The notes beneath the pieces are model-generated. The model was not told the origin of the DNA, did no database searches, and saw only the letters and a program-made list of their open reading frames with translations. Position numbers and translations under genes: made by a program. This document shows positions 53,539 to 63,271 of a stretch of 64,000 bases of DNA, piece by piece (position 1 is the first letter of the stretch; the number at the start of each line of letters is the position of its first letter). This DNA comes from FEN-1219 sp963728995 (GTDB lineage Bacteria; Pseudomonadota; Gammaproteobacteria; Steroidobacterales; Rariloculaceae): the NCBI GenBank assembly GCA_963728995.1, contig CAVSMD010000006.1, forward strand, positions 186,001 to 250,000, read 5' to 3'.

Positions 53539-54442
53539 CTAGCGTTTGAGGCTCTGGTAGGAGAAGCGCGTGAAGCTCTCGGCGTTCATGAATCCGCCGC
53601 CCCACTGCGCGTCGAATTCTGCGGTGGGCTTCGCGGCAAGCACCTCGTCTTCGGACTTGCCCTGATCGATCAGTGTCTTGATGTTGCCGCGTACCTTTAC
53701 CACCATGTCGTGGTAGCGCTGCACATCGCTGCGATTCGCGAGCGCACCATGCCCGGGGATGATCTTCGTGCTCGCATCGCTGCGCGCGAGCACGGCTTCC
53801 GATGCGGCGACGATGCCGTCGATCGAGCCGCCGCTGCTCAAGTCGATGAACGGGTACTGGTCCTTGACGAACGTGTCGCCGGTGTGGATGACGTTGGCGT
53901 TCGTGAAGTGCACGATGGAGTCGCCGTCGGTGTGCGCGGGCGCGCATGTGGATCACGTTGACGACGTTGCCGTTCCAATGGAACGTCGCGCGCGTCGGGA
54001 ACGTGATCGTCGGTAGAGCGGCCGCAGGCGAGGGCGGAATCTTCTGGTTCATGGCGGCTATGAACTGCTCGGAGCTCATGCGCATGCGCACGTTGTTGTG
54101 GGCGATGATGACCGCGCCCGCCTTGCCGAGCGGCTCGTTGCCGCCCGTGTGATCGCCATGCCAGTGCGTGTTGACGACGAACTTCACGGCGCCGCCACCG
54201 GCTTGCTTCACGGCGGCCAGGATCTTCGCGTTCAGCGGCGCGTACTCGGTATCGACGAGCACGGCGCCATCGGGGCCCGTGGACAGCGCCATGTTGCCGC
54301 CGGAGCCGATCAACATGTACAGGCCGTTGCCCACCTGCTGGGTCTCGATCTTGACCGCCGAGAAGTCCTGCTGCTGGGCCATGAGCGGCGTGGCCAGGAC
54401 CAGCGCGAGCGCCGAGCCGAGCAGTGTGATTGTCTTGCGCAC
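53539..54442 (-). CDS. Secreted metallo-beta-lactamase-fold hydrolase, one frameshift
   Basis: Signal peptide LATPLMAQQ, then KIETQQVGNGLYMLIGSGGN and the zinc motif NTHWHGDHTGG with GKAGAVIIAHNNVR. Near 53940 the frame changes: VNVIHM continues in another frame as AHTDGDSIVHFTNANVIHTG and ends YQSLKR at 53539. Zinc ligands in both halves (His in RAHTDGD, IIPGHG) are present. The total is about 300 residues, the normal length for this group of periplasmic MBL proteins. Substrate is unknown; it is shorter than the MBL protein at 46313-47773. Confidence 0.8.
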
Positions 54443-54631
54443 CGTTTACCCCCCCGAGAACTCGTCTTCATGCGAGTGACCAGAGTGACCATCATATCGC
54501 CGCGTCGCGCCGGCGTGCCACTTTCGTGTCGGGCATGGGCGTTGCCTTCGCTCGCGAGCGCGGTGCATGCTGGGAATGTAAGCCGCAGCAGCGAGACTGC
54601 TCGGTTCGGTCTGCGAATTCGAGGAGGCCCG

Positions 54632-55206
54632 ATGGCGACGTCCGGCACGACGCTTCGCAACCAGCCGCGTGAAGTGGCTCGCAAGGTGCGCGGCCAGCCC
54701 ACGAGTGACGGCGCCGGCGTGCGCATGACGCGTGTGATCGGCTCGCAGATCCTCGACTCGTTCGATCCGTTCCTGCTGCTCGACGAGTTCCGCTCCGACG
54801 ATCCGAACGACTACATCGCGGGCTTCCCGGATCACCCGCACCGCGGCTTCGAGACCGTCACTACATGCTGGCCGGGCGCATGCGCCACGGCGACAACCAG
54901 GGCAACAGCGGCCTGCTCGGCCCCGGCAGCATCCAGTGGATGACGGCGGTCGCGGCATCGTGCACTCGGAATTTCCGGAGCAGCAGGAGGGCCTGATGTG
55001 GGGCTTCCAGCTCTGGGTGAACCTGCCACGCGAAGCCAAGATGACCGCGCCGCGCTATCAGGATGTGCAGGCCGACCGGGTCCGCAGATCGATCTCGGGC
55101 CGGGCGCCGCGCACGCGTGCTCGTCGGCACGGTGAACGGGGTGGCCGGCCCCGTCACCGACGTCGCGACGGCGCCGTGTATCGATCGCGCCGAGCGGGGG
55201 GGCTGA
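54632..55206 (+). pseudogene. Pirin-family gene, frameshifted and 3'-truncated
   Basis: GAGGAGG precedes ATG 54632. The opening reads VIGSQILDSFDPFLLLDEFR and FPDHPHRGFETVT, the pirin metal-binding strand with two His. Other frames carry MLAGRMRHGDNQGNSG, GRGIVHSEFPEQQEGLMWGF and LVGTVNGVAGPVTDVATAP. After that the protein stops with CIDRAERGG at a TGA (55206), while normal pirins continue for over 100 residues. At least two frame changes (near 54865 and 54940) occur. The next gene begins only 21 bases later, so the 3' half has been lost or replaced. Confidence 0.75.
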
Positions 55207-55226
55207 CTATCGCCGCCACGAGGACG

Positions 55227-57656
55227 ATGCTGCAAGACCTTCGCCATGCGCTTCGCTCACTCGCGAAACGGCCGTCGTCGGCGCTCTTGACGGTGATCGT
55301 CTTCGCTCTTGCGATCGGCGCGAACACCACGGTGTTCAGCGTCTTCAACGGGTTCTTGCTCCGGCCATTACCGTATCCCCACGACGACCGGCTCGTCATG
55401 GTTTACGTCAGCCTGCCGAAAATCGGCGTCGAAGACGCCGGCACGTCGATCCCGGAATATCTCGACTGGCGCGCGCAGGCGCCGGCGTTCGAGCAGATCG
55501 CGCTCTTCGCGACGACGAGCCGCACGCTTCGGCGCGAGCAAGTGCCCGAGCGGATTGCGGTGACGCGCGCTTCGCCGTCGCTACTCGCCGTGCTCGGCGT
55601 TGCGCCCGCGCTCGGCCGGGGGTTCACGGAGAACGAAGTCGTCCCCGGCAACGAGCGCGTGATCCTGCTGAGCCACGGCCTCTGGAAGACGCGTTTCGGC
55701 GGTCGTGCAGACATCGTCGGGCAGGACGTCCGGCTCGATGATGATTCGTTCCGCGTCGTAGGCGTGATGCCACAAGGGTTCGGATTTCCGGATCGTGACA
55801 CGGATGCTTGGGTGCCGTTTGCGTACACGCCTGCGCAGGCTGCGGAAGATCAGCGCTTTCAGGGCGAAGGGGGAATGAGCATCGGTCGGTTACGACCGGA
55901 CGCCACCGTTGCGGGTGCGAATGCCGAGCTCGCTACGATCGCGCGCCGCAATGTCGAACGGCTACCGCAGGTCGCAGGTTCGCCGAAGTGATGGGATACA
56001 CCGACCGTGCGCGTCCGTTGCGCGACTACGTGATCGGCGACCTCGAGCCGCGGCTGCTCGTCCTCCAGGGCCTCGTGCTTGCAGTGCTGCTGATTGCTTG
56101 CGCGAACGTAGCGAACTTGCAGTTGTCGCGCGTGATCGCGCGCCGCAAGGAGCTCGCCGTGCGTGCGGCTCTGGGCGCCGGGGTGGGGCGGCTCGCGCGC
56201 CTGGTCGTGGTGGAGAGCACTGCTGCTCGGGCTCGCGGGTGCCGGCGGCGGCTTGGCATTCGCGTACGGCGGCATAGCGCTCGTTCGTGCGCTGGGGTTG
56301 CAGCGCGCGAAGGAAGGGTTCGAGTTTTCGCTCGACTCGTTCGTGCTCGTCGTCACTCTCACCGGTGCGGTGCTGGCGGCGTTGCTGTCTGCCCTGTTGC
56401 CGTTGTTCGTGGTCCTGCGCGAAGACGTTGCCCGCGCGGTGCAAGAGACCGGGCGCGCGAACACGGGTGGAGTGGCCACGCGCCGCTGGCGCACCGGGCT
56501 CGTCGTCGTTCAGCTTGCTGCGGGCGTTGCGTTGCTGTTCGGCGCCGGTTTGCTCACGAAGACTTTCTACGAGCTGCAGCGGCGGGGTCCGGGTTTCGAG
56601 TCGGGCGGCATTTGGAGCGGGGCTGTCGCGCTACCGAGTGCGCGATACCCGGATGACGCCGCGCAAGTGCGTTTCTTTCAGCAGGCGCTCGCGGAGCTGC
56701 GCTCGTTGCCGGGAGTCACGGCCGCGGGCTTTACCTCCGCGCTGCCGTTCTCCGAGCATAATCTCGCCGGCACCGTGGTCGTCGAAGGTTATCAGGCGGC
56801 CGCTGGCGCACCGCCGCCGACGGCGCAGCTGCGCAGCATCGACGACGGCTACTTCGGTGCCCTGTCGATTCCAGTCGTGCAAGGGCGCAACTTCACCGCA
56901 AGCGAAACGGAGCGCGTCGCCATCGTCGACGAGAGCTTTGCGCACACGTACTGGCCCGATGGCAATGCGTTAGGGCAGCGAGTGCGCAACGGCCCGGAAC
57001 CGGCGGACAGTTGGTACACGGTCGTCGGGGTCGTACCTCACGTGAAGCATGAAGGCCTCGCGCAAAAGGACGAGTTCGAGCAGACGATCTATTGGCACTA
57101 CTCGCAGAAACCGACGCCCGAGGGCATGTTCGTGCTCCGCACGAGCCTGCCAACGGAATCGTTGACGGCTGTCGCGCGTGCCGCCATCGCGCGCCTCGAT
57201 GCCGGTCTGGCGCTGTACGACGTCGTGCCGCTGAGCGTGCGTGTGCTGCACGCGCTCGGTCCACAGCGTGCGTCGATGGTGCTCACACTCGTCTTTGCAG
57301 CGCTTGCGGTTGCGCTGGCGATAATCGGCGTCTACGGGCTGCTCGCATGGGCGGTCGCGTGCCGCGTCGGCGAAATCGGCGTGCGAATGGCGCTCGGCGC
57401 GCGAGCGGTCGACATCCTACGGATGATCATGAAGCAGGGCGCTCGCATGATCGTCGCGGGTCTGGTGCTTGGGACGGCGGGCGCGTTTGCGCTCGGCCGG
57501 GTGCTCGCTGCTCGAATTCCCGAGATCGGCAGTGCCGATCCGATCGTGCTTGCAGGTGCCGCACTCGCGCTGACCTCTGCGGCTTTGGTCGCAAGTTGGT
57601 TGCCCGCTCGCAGGGCGGCGCGGGTGGACCCGATGCGGGCGCTACGCCAGGACTAG
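55227..57656 (+). CDS. ADOP-type (MacB/FtsX-like) orphan permease, two frameshifts
   Basis: ATG 55227 follows CGAGGA. The N-terminus MLQDLRHALRSLAKRPSSAL and GANTTVFSVFNGFLLRPLPY are classic for acidobacterial duplicated orphan permeases. A MacB-like periplasmic domain, FtsX helices with LQLSRVIARRKELAVRAALG, a second periplasmic core and the closing GEIGVRMALGARAVDILRMI and RVDPMRALRQD follow. Frame changes occur near 55975 and 56220; the last 470 codons are intact. The total is about 809 residues. No ABC ATPase gene is adjacent, as usual for this family; the function is not known. Confidence 0.83.
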
Positions 57657-57753
57657 CGCGACAGCCAACGCGGTTGGCGTTACTCACGGATCGCTCAGTC
57701 GCGCCGGACCGCCGTCGATCGCACGGGCTGATGGGGCCGCGCCCGTAGTTCAG

Positions 57754-57772
57754 GGCCGGCCGCTGCCCGGCC
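57754..57772 (+). terminator. GC-rich hairpin after the ADOP gene
   Basis: GGCCGG-N7-CCGGCC lies about 100 bases after the permease stop and before an AT-rich promoter region. No U-tract is present, so a role in termination is uncertain. Confidence 0.3.
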
Positions 57773-57823
57773 GGAGAGCGTCTAACTAACTGTTTGTTAT
57801 TTAGTTTCCGTCATACACCTGGG

Positions 57824-57829
57824 TATAAT
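57824..57829 (+). promoter_or_regulatory. Consensus -10 element (TATAAT) upstream of the HNH/DUF222 gene
   Basis: A perfect TATAAT, unusual in this GC-rich sequence, lies in an AT-rich tract (57781-57830) and 33 bases upstream of the ATG. The -35 region (TTAGTT at 17 bases) is weak. The AT-rich stretch marks the start of the different-looking right-hand region. Confidence 0.5.
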
Positions 57830-57861
57830 CACAGTACGATCAGCCAACCCGGGAGTCCGCC

Positions 57862-59148
57862 ATGCGCGCCCACGACCGCCCGCAAGTCCCCGCCCGCAGC
57901 ATCGACGACCTCGACGCGGCCATCTGCACGCTCGCGGCCCAGCTCAACGCCGAAACGCATCATTTGCTCACGCTCGTGCGCGAGTTCGACGACCGCATGG
58001 GCTTCGCCAAGTGGAGCTTTCGCAGCTGCGCGGAGTGGCTCGCGTGGCGCTGCGGCCTCTCGCTGTCGGCAGCGCGCGAGAAGGTGCGCACGGCGCAGGC
58101 GCTGCGCGACCTCCCTGCGATCGGCGCGGCGTTCGCCGAGGGGCGACTGTCGTACTCGAAGGTGCGCGCGCTCACGCGCGTCGTCGAATGGCGCGACGAG
58201 GACGCGCTGCTCGACTACGCGTTGCGAGGCCACGGCCGCGCAGGTCGAGGAGCGCTGCCGCCAGATCCGTAACGGTCGGCCGGAGTCGGCGAGCGTCGCG
58301 CAGCGCGCCTGGGAGCGGCGCGCGCTCACGGTGTTTCGCGACGCGGCGCGCGGCGTCATGCGCGTGAGCGTCGAGGTGCCGATCGAGGAGGGCGAGCTCA
58401 TCGCACAGGCGCTCGATCGGGCGGTCGCGGCCGGCGAGGCGCCGGCGGGCGTCGAGTTCGACGCGAACGCGTGGCGCGCGCAGCAGGCCGATGCGCTCGT
58501 CGCGATCGCGAAGCGCTATCTCGACGGCGGCGAAGCGCAGAGCTCCTCCGCCGCCGATCGCTACCAGGTCGTGGTGCACGTCGACGAGTCGGCCCTCCGC
58601 GGAGGGGTCGGGGCGCGCGGATCTGCCCGTGGACACCGTGAAGCGGCTTGAGCTGCGACGGCAGCCTCGTCACGGTCACGGAGGACGAGGACGGCACGCC
58701 GCTCGACGTCGGGCGCAAGCAGCGCACGGTGTCGGCGCCGCTAAAGCGCGCGCTCTGGGCGCGCGATCGCGGCTGCTCGTTCCCGGGCTGCGATCACAAG
58801 CATTACGTCGACGCGCACCACATCGAGCACTGGGCCGACGGCGGGGCCACGAGTCTCGACAACCTCACGCTGCTCTGCTCCCATCATCACCGGCTGTTGC
58901 ACGAGGGCGGCTTCCGGATGCGCCGCGACGCCGAGGGCCGGTGGTACTTCCAGCGGGCGGACGGGCGCGCGATCCCGCAGTTCGGCTATCGCCTCGCGGA
59001 CCTGCGCGACGACTTCGAGCCCTCCGCGGAGGTGCGGGAGGAGCGTGGCGTGTATCTCGCGAGCCGGCGGCTCTTGGGCATGGCTACGAAGTCAGAAATG
59101 AGCGCTCGGCGGCGAAAAGAACATGGCGGTGACTTCCGGCCGGTCTAG
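57862..59148 (+). CDS. DUF222/HNH endonuclease family protein (13E12-repeat type), frameshifted
   Basis: Start at 57862 after GGGAG. The DUF222-like helical region reads LNAETHHLLTLVREFDDRMG, CAEWLAWRCGLSLSAAREKV and LPAIGAAFAEGRLSYSKVRA. After a shift near 58225 it continues EATAAQVEERCRQIRNG and VMRVSVEVPIEEGELIAQAL. Further shifts near 58605 and 58650 lead to the HNH domain: CSFPGCDHKHYVDAHHIEHW and NLTLLCSHHHRLLHEGG, with all zinc and catalytic His/Cys residues. This family forms multicopy, possibly mobile-linked genes. At least three indels are needed to restore one protein of about 428 residues. Confidence 0.82.
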
Positions 59149-59227
59149 AGCGTTGTGCATGATCGTTCGGATGTTTCACGCACCGCGCAAGCGGATGTTG
59201 CTTGGTGGTCGTGCTAAGTTCCGCTCT

Positions 59228-59240
59228 CGACCCGAAAGGG
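59228..59240 (+). repeat. Spacer motif copy a (CGACCCGAAAGGG)
   Basis: The most divergent of four copies of a 13-base motif found only between the small genes of 59-62 kb. It sits 78 bases before the GNAT gene and is preceded by GTGCTAAGTTCCGCTCT, closely matching the flank of copy d. Confidence 0.5.
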
Positions 59241-59317
59241 CTTCCCTGCGGTTGCGGCGTGCGTAGCTGCGCAGACGCCGCGCTCTGTCGTTGCCCTATT
59301 AGCCGCGGAAACATCAG

Positions 59318-59771
59318 ATGCGCATCCGCCTCGAGTCACCCGACCAACCTGAGGTCCTGACGCTCATTGAGGCACTGGATCGATATCAGCGGCCTCTCTA
59401 TCCGGCAACGAGTTATCATGGAATCGATCTTCCGGCCCTCATGCAACCAGACGTGTTGTTCGCTGTAGCAAGGAGCGAGGCCGGTAGGGCAATTGGGTGC
59501 GGAGCTATTACGCTTGTTCCTGACTACGGCGAAGTCAAGCGCATGTTCGTCAGTCCTTCGGCACGCGGCCAGGGGGTGGGCAGGCAGTTGCTCGCGTTCC
59601 TCGAAGAGTCCGCGAAGACGAGGGGTTGTGCGCGCTTCGTTCGAGAAAACCTGGTATCTACAGTCGGAGGCACTGGTGCTGTATCTCCGAAGCGGCTACG
59701 TGCGCTGTCGTGCGTTCGGCCTGTATTCGGAAGATCCGAATAGTGTGTTCATGTGCAAGAACACAAACTGA
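59318..59771 (+). CDS. GNAT family N-acetyltransferase, one frameshift
   Basis: Begins MRIRLESPDQPEVLTLIEAL. The acetyl-CoA-binding motif reads VKRMFVSPSARGQGVGRQLL with RGQGVG intact. Near 59635 the frame moves to one reading ASFEKTWYLQSEALVLYLRS and GYVRCRAFGLYSEDPNSVFM, which supplies the last strands and helix; the stop is at 59771. About 150 residues in total. It would acetylate a small amine or protein. It is the first of several single-gene units with the spacer motif on each side. Confidence 0.78.
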
Positions 59772-59854
59772 TCCGACCGCTCCTGGCCGAAAGAACCGCC
59801 TCAGAGCTGGACGCAAAAGCGGCGGTTAATGCTATGTTTAACGCATAGCTGGGT

Positions 59855-59867
59855 TCGACCCAAAGCG
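59855..59867 (+). repeat. Spacer motif copy b (CGACCCAAAGCGG)
   Basis: Lies 84 bases after the GNAT stop and 56 bases before the next gene. It is preceded by a hairpin GCTATG-N7-CATAGC (59830-59848) and GGGTTCGACCC. Confidence 0.5.
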
Positions 59868-59922
59868 GACGCGTGCCAATCCGCTAAGAAGTCTGATCCT
59901 CTCAGTACAGTCGAGAACAAAG

Positions 59923-60377
59923 ATGAACAAGATTGATCTGGGTCGAGCCGTCACGGCGGTAGCCGAGATCGGAGCGATCACGGGTATCGCACTTCTCGCC
60001 TACGAACTCATCAGAACAACGAATTCATGGCAACACAGGCGAGCCTCGCTCGCTTGCAGAACCGTGTGGGTGCGTACACCTTGGTGGCCACCAACGACGA
60101 TCTCGCTAACGCGGTCCTTAAGGACCAGAGTGGAGAGGACCTATCGAAGCTGGAGGCGTTGAAGGTCGAATACTTCTACTCCACCACACTTTCCAAATGG
60201 GAATGGGAATATCAGCAATACCTTTCCGGAATCGACGCGAACTTCGTCGCAGAGGATTGTGGGGCGGTTTTCCGCGACTATCCACGTATGCGCAGGCTCT
60301 GGGCAGACGAAGCGTTTAAGTGTCGGTTTGCTCCAAAGTTCGTGCAATTCATGAACGAGAAGATTGCCGTCCCTTGA
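59923..60377 (+). CDS. Membrane-anchored hypothetical protein, one frameshift
   Basis: MNKIDLGRAVTAVAEIGAIT starts a single transmembrane helix (GAITGIALLAYELIRTTN). Near 60025 one missing base moves the frame to NEFMATQASLARLQNRVGAY, then VLKDQSGEDLSKLEALKVEY and WADEAFKCRFAPKFVQFMNE, ending at 60377. The layout (one helix then a helical soluble domain of about 120 residues) is common among cassette-borne and environmental proteins of unknown function. Base composition is more AT-rich than the left part of the window. Confidence 0.6.
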
Positions 60378-60515
60378 GCAACCTCTTCTGGCCGATCGGC
60401 GTTGTCAGGGATGTTCGTAGCGGCGTCGCGGGTTTCCGCGGAAGCGGACGTTCGCGCGAATTTTAAAGCGGAGGTTGGCTCAGCTCTGGGATCTGGCTCA
60501 CGCGAGTAACTGAAG

Positions 60516-61341
60516 TTGGACGTTGAAAGCATCAGGCGCTACTACGCGGAGATCATTGACCCCCGGCGCGCCGCCGACCGCGCGCGTCTAGTTGCCGCTT
60601 TCGCTGCCGTGCTGCGGGAACACTATGTGGGCTTCGGGCCGTGGCAAGTGGACGCCGGCGAGGGCTACTACGTGACGACGCCGTCGACCGCGCACATTCC
60701 TCTATCAGGACCAGCTCGTTGCGTTGACGCAGGAGCGTCGCATCAACAACGGCTCGCCGAGATCCACGCATCGGGCTTGCGACCTTCGCTCTGCAGCCTG
60801 GCGAGGCGGTCACACACGTTGGCGCAGGTACGGGCTACTACACGGCTGTTTTGAGCGAGCTGGTCGGCCCTTCGGGAACGGTGCTCGGCTACGAGATTGA
60901 TGGTGACCTTGCTGCTCGCGCCAAGGCCAGCCTGGCTCACTTACTGAACGTACGTGTCGCTGCCGAGTCGGTACATGACGCTGCGCTGTCGCCTTGCGAT
61001 GTCTTTCACGTCAATGCCGCCATGATCGATGTGCCTGATAGTTGGTTGGACGCCCTCCGGCCCGGCGGCCGACGACTGGCTCCGCTCACGCCGATTGACG
61101 CATTTGGTGGCATGCTGCTCGTGACGCACAGCCAGACCGCGAGCTTCGGTGCACGCTTTGTGTCGGGCGCGAGGTTCATTGGCTGCGTCGGCGGGACCGG
61201 TGATGTCGCGTCGGCGAAGCTGGCTGCTGCGTTCGCTACCGGTGGGCACAACAACATCCAATCGCTGCGGCGGGTTGGTCCGCCAGACCGACCTGCTGGT
61301 ACGCCGCGGAACGTTGGTGGCTGTCGAAAGCGGCAAGCTAG
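60516..61341 (+). CDS. PCMT-like methyltransferase, several frameshifts
   Basis: MDVESIRRYYAEIIDPRRAA starts the protein. Across several frames it continues LYQDQLVALTQERRINNGSP, LQPGEAVTHVGAGTGYYTAV (the AdoMet motif I with VGAGTGYY), LSELVGPSGTVLGYEIDGDL and FVSGARFIGCVGGT. Another frame change gives CWYAAERWWLSKAAS and a TAG at 61341. This order matches protein-L-isoaspartate methyltransferase-like enzymes of about 275 residues. At least three indels (near 60705, 60765 and 61285) are needed. It could be a decayed gene or poor sequence. Confidence 0.7.
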
Positions 61342-61692
61342 GGAATGGCGAATCGACCGCTCTTGCGCCGGCTGCTGCTGTGGGGGCTGAGCGTTTGAGC
61401 GTCCCGGGGCTGTGAAAGCGCACATCCCGCGTAGAATCGCGAAGGCGACCTAACGACCCGAAGCGGTCATTACCGGTCCGAAATATCGGGTCAACAAATC
61501 TCGTGAACCGGATGAAACGCCAAACACGGCAGCACGTTACGGTCGCCGCAAGGCTGTCCGGTATATTGAATACGTCCGGACGCCGGTGTCCGTTGAATAT
61601 CTGTTAGAACTCACGAAGACCCGACGACCAACGAGGGATGTGTTCGGCGGCCAACAAAACTTCGGTCGATCGCAGGCCGCGGAGATCCGACG
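61342..61692. other. Intergenic spacer with motif copy c
   Basis: About 350 bases without a full gene. A 17-codon frame at 61345-61398 (MANRPLLRRLLLWGLSV) looks like a cut-off signal peptide. Motif copy c follows, and around it GACCCGA (61456-61462) pairs with a downstream TCGGGTC, with a nested CGGT-CATT-ACCG stem. Confidence 0.35.
61454..61466 (+). repeat. Spacer motif copy c (CGACCCGAAGCGG)
   Basis: Directly preceded by ACCTAA and part of a longer imperfect stem-loop. The seven bases ACCTAAC (61448-61454) fit the RYYYAAC core of integron recombination sites, but a matching right-hand core is not convincing. Confidence 0.45.
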
Positions 61693-62103
61693 ATGAGATG
61701 AGCTCAGCACCTGACCTTTGCAGGCGACTGCGAGGAAGCGTTCGAACTCTATTCCCAGATCATCGGCGGCACCATTCTTGGGATGCGAAAGTACGCGGAT
61801 TCACCGTTGGGTTCACAGGTGCCACCGAACTGGCAACAGAAAGTCATCTTCGCGAGCCTGAAGGTGGGGAATGATGTCATGCACGGCACCGACCATCTGC
61901 CCGCTCAGTACCGGCGGCCCGAGGGGTTCTATGTGTCGATGCACATCCGGGAGCCTGAAGACGCAGCTCGCATCTTTCGTAGTTTGTCCGAGGGTGGCAC
62001 CGTACAGGTTAGCCTTCAGAAATCGTTTTGGTCAACGCACTTCGCGCTCTTCGTTGACCGATTTGGAATACCGTGGGAAATCGATCACGAAGCGCCGCCG
62101 TGA
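61693..62103 (+). CDS. PhnB-like VOC protein with an in-frame TGA near the start
   Basis: From 61705 the frame reads QHLTFAGDCEEAFELYSQII, GGTILGMRKYADSP, QVPPNWQQKVIFASLKVG, GFYVSMHIREPEDAARIF, VQVSLQKSFWSTHFALFVDR and FGIPWEIDHE. This is the PhnB/3-demethylubiquinone-methyltransferase-like VOC family, about 135 residues. The only nearby in-frame ATG (61693) is followed by AGA and then TGA (61699-61701), so the gene would stop at codon 3. A later start at GGGATG (about 61780) would lose the first strand. The TGA may be an error for TGG or true inactivation. Confidence 0.7.
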
Positions 62104-62197
62104 CCACTTGGTCGAAATAGGAGATTTGATCTGGCCCGGAGCAGCCGTCGTGGCCTTAGCCTCGGACCTTCCCTGAGGTTCGTGCTAACCCGGCTCT

Positions 62198-62210
62198 CGA
62201 CCCAAAGTGG
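62198..62210 (+). repeat. Spacer motif copy d (CGACCCAAAGTGG)
   Basis: Preceded by GTGCTAACCCGGCTCT, similar to the flank of copy a. ACCCAA within it pairs with TTGGGT eight bases downstream. The next gene starts 19 bases after the motif. Confidence 0.5.
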
Positions 62211-62228
62211 ATATTGGGTGAATGACGC

Positions 62229-62820
62229 ATGACTTCCGGTTCGGAACGCCGATCATTCGAGAAGCAACTTCTCAAATCGCTTTCGCCCAAGCTAAAAGGC
62301 TCTCGCTGGGAGAGGAAGCAGAACGCTATCTACTGCGAGGTTAGCGGCTACTATTTCGATGTGCTCGTCAGCGTGTCTCTCAATGATTTCAAGACTACTG
62401 TCAGGATGTCGGCAAAGCCGATGTCTTTGGACAGGCTCTATTGGCAGATCACTGAGTTAGACAGTAACAATTCCCAGCTGCTGTCATTTCGAACCTGGGG
62501 CGCGTTCACTTGTTCCGGGTTGCCCGTGGCTGAAAGACATACCTGTGATGAAGGGCTGAGTCCCGACATGTTAGCCGGTGAAATCGTCGAATGGGCCGAC
62601 GCGCAACTTGAAGGCTCCCGATCTGAATTGGCAGCCGACACATTTTCGACTGCGGTTGCAAGGCATCCAAACCAAGTTGAACGAGGAGCGTACGCGTTTA
62701 CCTATGTCACGTCGCTAATTGAGGAAGGAAACCTCGACGCGGCGCGCCAGACCGCGGCAGCGTATGCGGATGGGACAGCTCATTCAGTTTCGCGCCAAAC
62801 TCACGCAGGAGGGCGTGTGA
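62229..62820 (+). CDS. Hypothetical protein, one frameshift near the 3' end
   Basis: MTSGSERRSFEKQLLKSLSP starts a protein of about 196 residues with LNDFKTTVRMSAKPMSLDRL, SFRTWGAFTCSGLPVAER and LEGSRSELAADTFSTAVARH. Near 62770 a frame change leads to MGQLIQFRAKLTQEGV and a TGA at 62820, which looks like the natural end. The frame otherwise runs on into meaningless Arg-rich sequence. No family was recognised. AT content is higher than the window average, as in its left neighbours. Confidence 0.55.
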
Positions 62821-63271
62821 GAACCGCAATGACGGGCAGGTCCTTTCTTCGAACGGTAGCGTCCTTGGCGGCGCACCCGCGTCCGCCACCGTTCGCTGAC
62901 GGCCCAGATGGCGTTCAAGATTCCTATCCGCGCGTCTATCCGCCGGATTCAGCGTTGTGGCGGGATGATTGTGAAAGAGCCCGCCCGCGAGCTCGCTGCG
63001 GCCGTTATCGAACCCGTCATGAACGAGCCGATCGAGCCCGGTGGCGCGTGTGTAAGCTAGTTCGAGGACCCAGGCTCGCTCGAGGCCGGATCCTCGATCG
63101 TCGTCTGGGACTCGAGCCGATCAGGCGCCGTCTGACGGATACGCTCGACATAGCGAGTTAGCTCGGAAAACCTTTTTTGGCGGTCGAAAAAGCCGTGCTG
63201 GACCGCGGGGCAATCGCGCTATGCTCTTCCTCGAAGCACTGGGTCATCTTCAAGTTTTGGGGGTTGATGTT
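62821..63271. other. Intergenic region, no gene seen
   Basis: About 450 bases. Frames on both strands are short or Arg/Pro-rich and unlike proteins. No spacer motif, terminator or transposase remnant was recognised. An A/T-rich patch (63160-63200) precedes the G8-domain gene and may hold its promoter. Confidence 0.35.

Noticed and set aside
59318..62820. Calling the array a definite integron
   Set aside because: No integrase gene and no complementary attC core pair were found, so it is only described as cassette-like.
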